Source of the DNA: Chthonomonas sp. UBA2387
GTDB taxonomy: Bacteria > Armatimonadota > Fimbriimonadia > Fimbriimonadales > Fimbriimonadaceae
Reading direction: 5' to 3'
Assembly (NCBI GenBank): GCA_002343445.1
Contig: DDSP01000033.1
Span: 86,556 to 150,555, forward strand
DNA length: 64,000 nt
Every line of letters begins with the position of its first letter. The first letter of the stretch is position 1. Below, one piece after another: positions 62,299 through 64,000 of this stretch. Position numbers and translations under genes: made by a program. Under the pieces are notes generated by a model, which was given only the letters and a program-made list of their open reading frames with translations, was not told the origin of the DNA and made no database searches.

Positions 62299-63528
62299 AT
62301 GTCCATGAGCAGCGCGCCTCAAGCCTTCATGCCCTCGACCGAAACCGTGTTCCAGCGCACCGGCGAGAACACGATGATCGTGAACATGGGGCCCCAGCAC
62401 CCCAGCACGCACGGCGTTCTCCGCCTGATCTGCGAGCTCGAAGGCGAAGTCATCATCCAGTGCAAGTGCGTCATCGGCTACCTGCACACGGGGATGGAGA
62501 AAGAGGCCGAATACCAGCAGTACCACAAGTGCGTCGTGATGACCGACCGCATGGATTACCTGAACGCGAACGGCAACAACCTGGCGCATGCGCTGGCCGT
62601 CGAAAAGCTGCTCGGCTGCGAAATCCCCAAGCGGGGCCAGTACCTGCGCGTCATCCTGGCCGAACTCAGCCGCATCGCCTCCCACTGCGTGTGGCTGGGC
62701 ACGCACGGGCTCGATTTGGGCGCGATGACCCCGTTCTTCTACATCATGCAGCAGCGGGAGATGATCCTCGACATGTTCGAGATGTTCTCCGGGGTGCGCA
62801 TGATGCCCAGTTGGATCGTCCCCGGCGGACTGCGCGGCGACATGCCCGACGGCTTCGACGTCAAGCTCAACGCGTTCCTCAAGGAGTTCCCCGGCGAACT
62901 CGAGGTGGTGGAGAACCTGTTGGTCGAGAACCCGATTTGGAAGGAGCGGACGATCGACGTCGGCGTGCTCACGGGCAAGCAGGCGCTCGAACTCGGATGC
63001 TCCGGCCCCATCGCGCGGGCCAGCGGCGTGGCCTGGGACCTGCGCAAGAGCAACCCCTATTCCAGCTACGAGGACTTCGATTTCCAGATTCCCGTGGGTT
63101 CGCACGGCGACGTGTACGACCGCTTCCTGGTGCGCATCGCCGAGATGAAGGAGTCGTGCAAGATCATCCGCCAGGCGATGGACGGGTTGCCCTCTGGCCC
63201 CTGGAACACCTCGGACCGCAAGATCGCGCCGCCCCCGCGCGCCGAATTGGATTCCTCGATGGAATCGCTGATCCACCACTTCAAGCTGGTCACCGAGGGC
63301 TTCCGCCCGCCGGTCGGCGAAGCCTACGCCGGGATCGAAGGCTCGAAGGGCGAACTGGGCTTTTACATCGTGAGCGACGGCTCGAACCGCCCCTACCGGT
63401 GGCACGAGCGGCCTTCGTCGTTCATGAACCTGAAGACGCTGGAAGTGCTGGCCGTCGGCCGCCTGATCGCCGACCTGATCGCGATCATCGGCTCCGTAGA
63501 CATCGTGCTCGGCGAGATCGATCGGTGA
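62299..63528 (+). CDS. nuoD: NADH-quinone oxidoreductase subunit D
   Basis: Peripheral-arm subunit of complex I, 409 residues, near the quinone site. NMGPQHPSTHGVLRLICELEGE is the NuoD signature, followed by IGYLHTGMEKEAEYQQY, MDYLNANGNN and RVILAELSRIASHCVWLGTH. The C-terminus ends in VDIVLGEIDR, typical of the subunit. The longer in-frame start at 61792 would cross nsrR and is rejected. The other nuo genes are absent, so nuoD is separated from the usual cluster. Confidence 0.96.
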   Translation: MSMSSAPQAFMPSTETVFQRTGENTMIVNMGPQHPSTHGVLRLICELEGEVIIQCKCVIGYLHTGMEKEAEYQQYHKCVVMTDRMDYLNANGNNLAHALAVEKLLGCEIPKRGQYLRVILAELSRIASHCVWLGTHGLDLGAMTPFFYIMQQREMILDMFEMFSGVRMMPSWIVPGGLRGDMPDGFDVKLNAFLKEFPGELEVVENLLVENPIWKERTIDVGVLTGKQALELGCSGPIARASGVAWDLRKSNPYSSYEDFDFQIPVGSHGDVYDRFLVRIAEMKESCKIIRQAMDGLPSGPWNTSDRKIAPPPRAELDSSMESLIHHFKLVTEGFRPPVGEAYAGIEGSKGELGFYIVSDGSNRPYRWHERPSSFMNLKTLEVLAVGRLIADLIAIIGSVDIVLGEIDR

Positions 63529-63588
63529 TGTGAGTGGTCATTCGTGTTGATCCGGGTTTGGAGGTAGCCTTCGAAAGGGTGTGCTGCA

Positions 63589-64000
63589 ATGGCAATTCGC
63601 GTAAAGCCGTTCGACCTATCTGATCTGCAAGAGTTCCTCGTGGACCACAGGTCCGAAGTTCAGAAGCGTCTGTATTTGATCGAGTTGCAGAAAGAGTGGA
63701 TTGAGGGCCTCACCGAGGACGAATTGCTGCTGCTAATCTCTTCGGTGCCACGTGCTCGCAAGGACCGAGAGATGAGCACGCTCCGGGAGACCGTTGCACG
63801 CTCTCGGTACACACCAAGCCACATACTTTCAGAACTTGCCAAAGATGACGACCGCGAAGTGCGAGAGTGGGTCGCTCTGAACTCCAATACGCTACCCTTA
63901 ACGCTCAAAATGCTTGCACGCGACGGGGACAAAGAGGTCCGTCGCTGGGCGGCCGGGAACCTGAACACCCCTTCGGCCGCACTCGAAGCGCTGGCAAGGG
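63589..64000 (+). CDS. LRV-type helical repeat protein, truncated at window edge
   Basis: Reading frame open from ATG 63589 to the end of the window. After a helical N-terminus (VKPFDLSDLQEFLVDHRSEV), repeats of about 24 residues appear: ILSELAKDDDREVREWVALN, then SNTLPLTLKMLARDGDKEVRRW and NTPSAALEALA. The pattern L-A-x-D-x-D-x-x-V-R-x-W-x-A-x-N-x-x-T matches leucine-rich-repeat-variant (LRV) units. The gene uses CTA, TTA and ATA codons rare elsewhere and is less G+C rich (32 of 60 in the 63841 line). The rest of the gene lies beyond the window. Confidence 0.7.
   Translation, partial: MAIRVKPFDLSDLQEFLVDHRSEVQKRLYLIELQKEWIEGLTEDELLLLISSVPRARKDREMSTLRETVARSRYTPSHILSELAKDDDREVREWVALNSNTLPLTLKMLARDGDKEVRRWAAGNLNTPSAALEALAR

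Overview
The window is high-G+C chromosomal DNA, densely coded on both strands, from a didermic free-living bacterium. I infer an Armatimonadota lineage near Fimbriimonadia. The grounds are two pseudopilins with the N-terminus FTLIELLVVIAIIAILAAM and a C-terminal H-x9-DG motif, a dockerin-bearing lipoprotein, many very short signal peptides, System II cytochrome c maturation, and a mixture of secreted BNR, DUF1080 and metalloprotease proteins. This placement rests on gene style only. I recognised no rRNA, tRNA, CRISPR array or transposase.

Layout. 1-5.4 kb: the end of an outer-membrane-like protein, trxB, a secreted metallopeptidase candidate, then ppx-ppk1 coupled by a TTGA overlap. 5.4-12.4 kb: a membrane protein, a 1545-residue alpha-2-macroglobulin with intact thioester and a VanW protein in an overlapping operon, followed by a repeat-filled spacer. 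12.6-18.4 kb: ppdK, a YgfZ/GcvT-like protein, a DUF2993-like protein, inorganic pyrophosphatase and a VOC protein. 18.4-31.3 kb: mostly envelope and secreted proteins (dockerin lipoprotein, pseudopilin, GH76-like, S9 peptidase, metzincin, YtxH, a double metal-binding protein). 31.3-35.3 kb: nrfH-nrfA-resB-ccsA, a respiratory ammonification operon that carries its own cytochrome c maturation genes. 35.4-45 kb: DUF1080 protein, beta-carbonic-anhydrase-like protein, VapBC, GH2 enzyme, class III cyclase, tricorn protease. 45-48.3 kb: cydAB and sdhB. 48.4-56.3 kb: second pseudopilin, esterase, repeat spacer, ABC exporter pair, VOC, pdxH, a small lipoprotein, ilvE-type aminotransferase and an APC permease. 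56.3-64 kb: BNR propeller protein, a lower-G+C two-gene island with a PD-(D/E)xK candidate, a beta-barrel-like protein, the nsrR-ferredoxin-ric operon, nuoD and a truncated LRV-repeat gene.

Together the genes suggest an organism coping with low oxygen and nitrogen oxides: bd oxidase, NrfHA nitrite reduction to ammonium, and an NsrR-controlled repair operon for nitrosative damage. It also handles phosphate energy currencies (polyphosphate kinase and phosphatase, PPDK, pyrophosphatase).

The most notable genome-scale signals are these: (1) many genes have a -10-like hexamer only 5-10 nt before the start codon and no Shine-Dalgarno, implying leaderless mRNAs; (2) many exported proteins have very short signal peptides without a basic n-region; (3) an 11-bp tandem-repeat family and a CCCCTCC hairpin family occur in the non-coding spacers; (4) a small lower-G+C island encodes a nuclease-fold candidate with a 51-residue partner.
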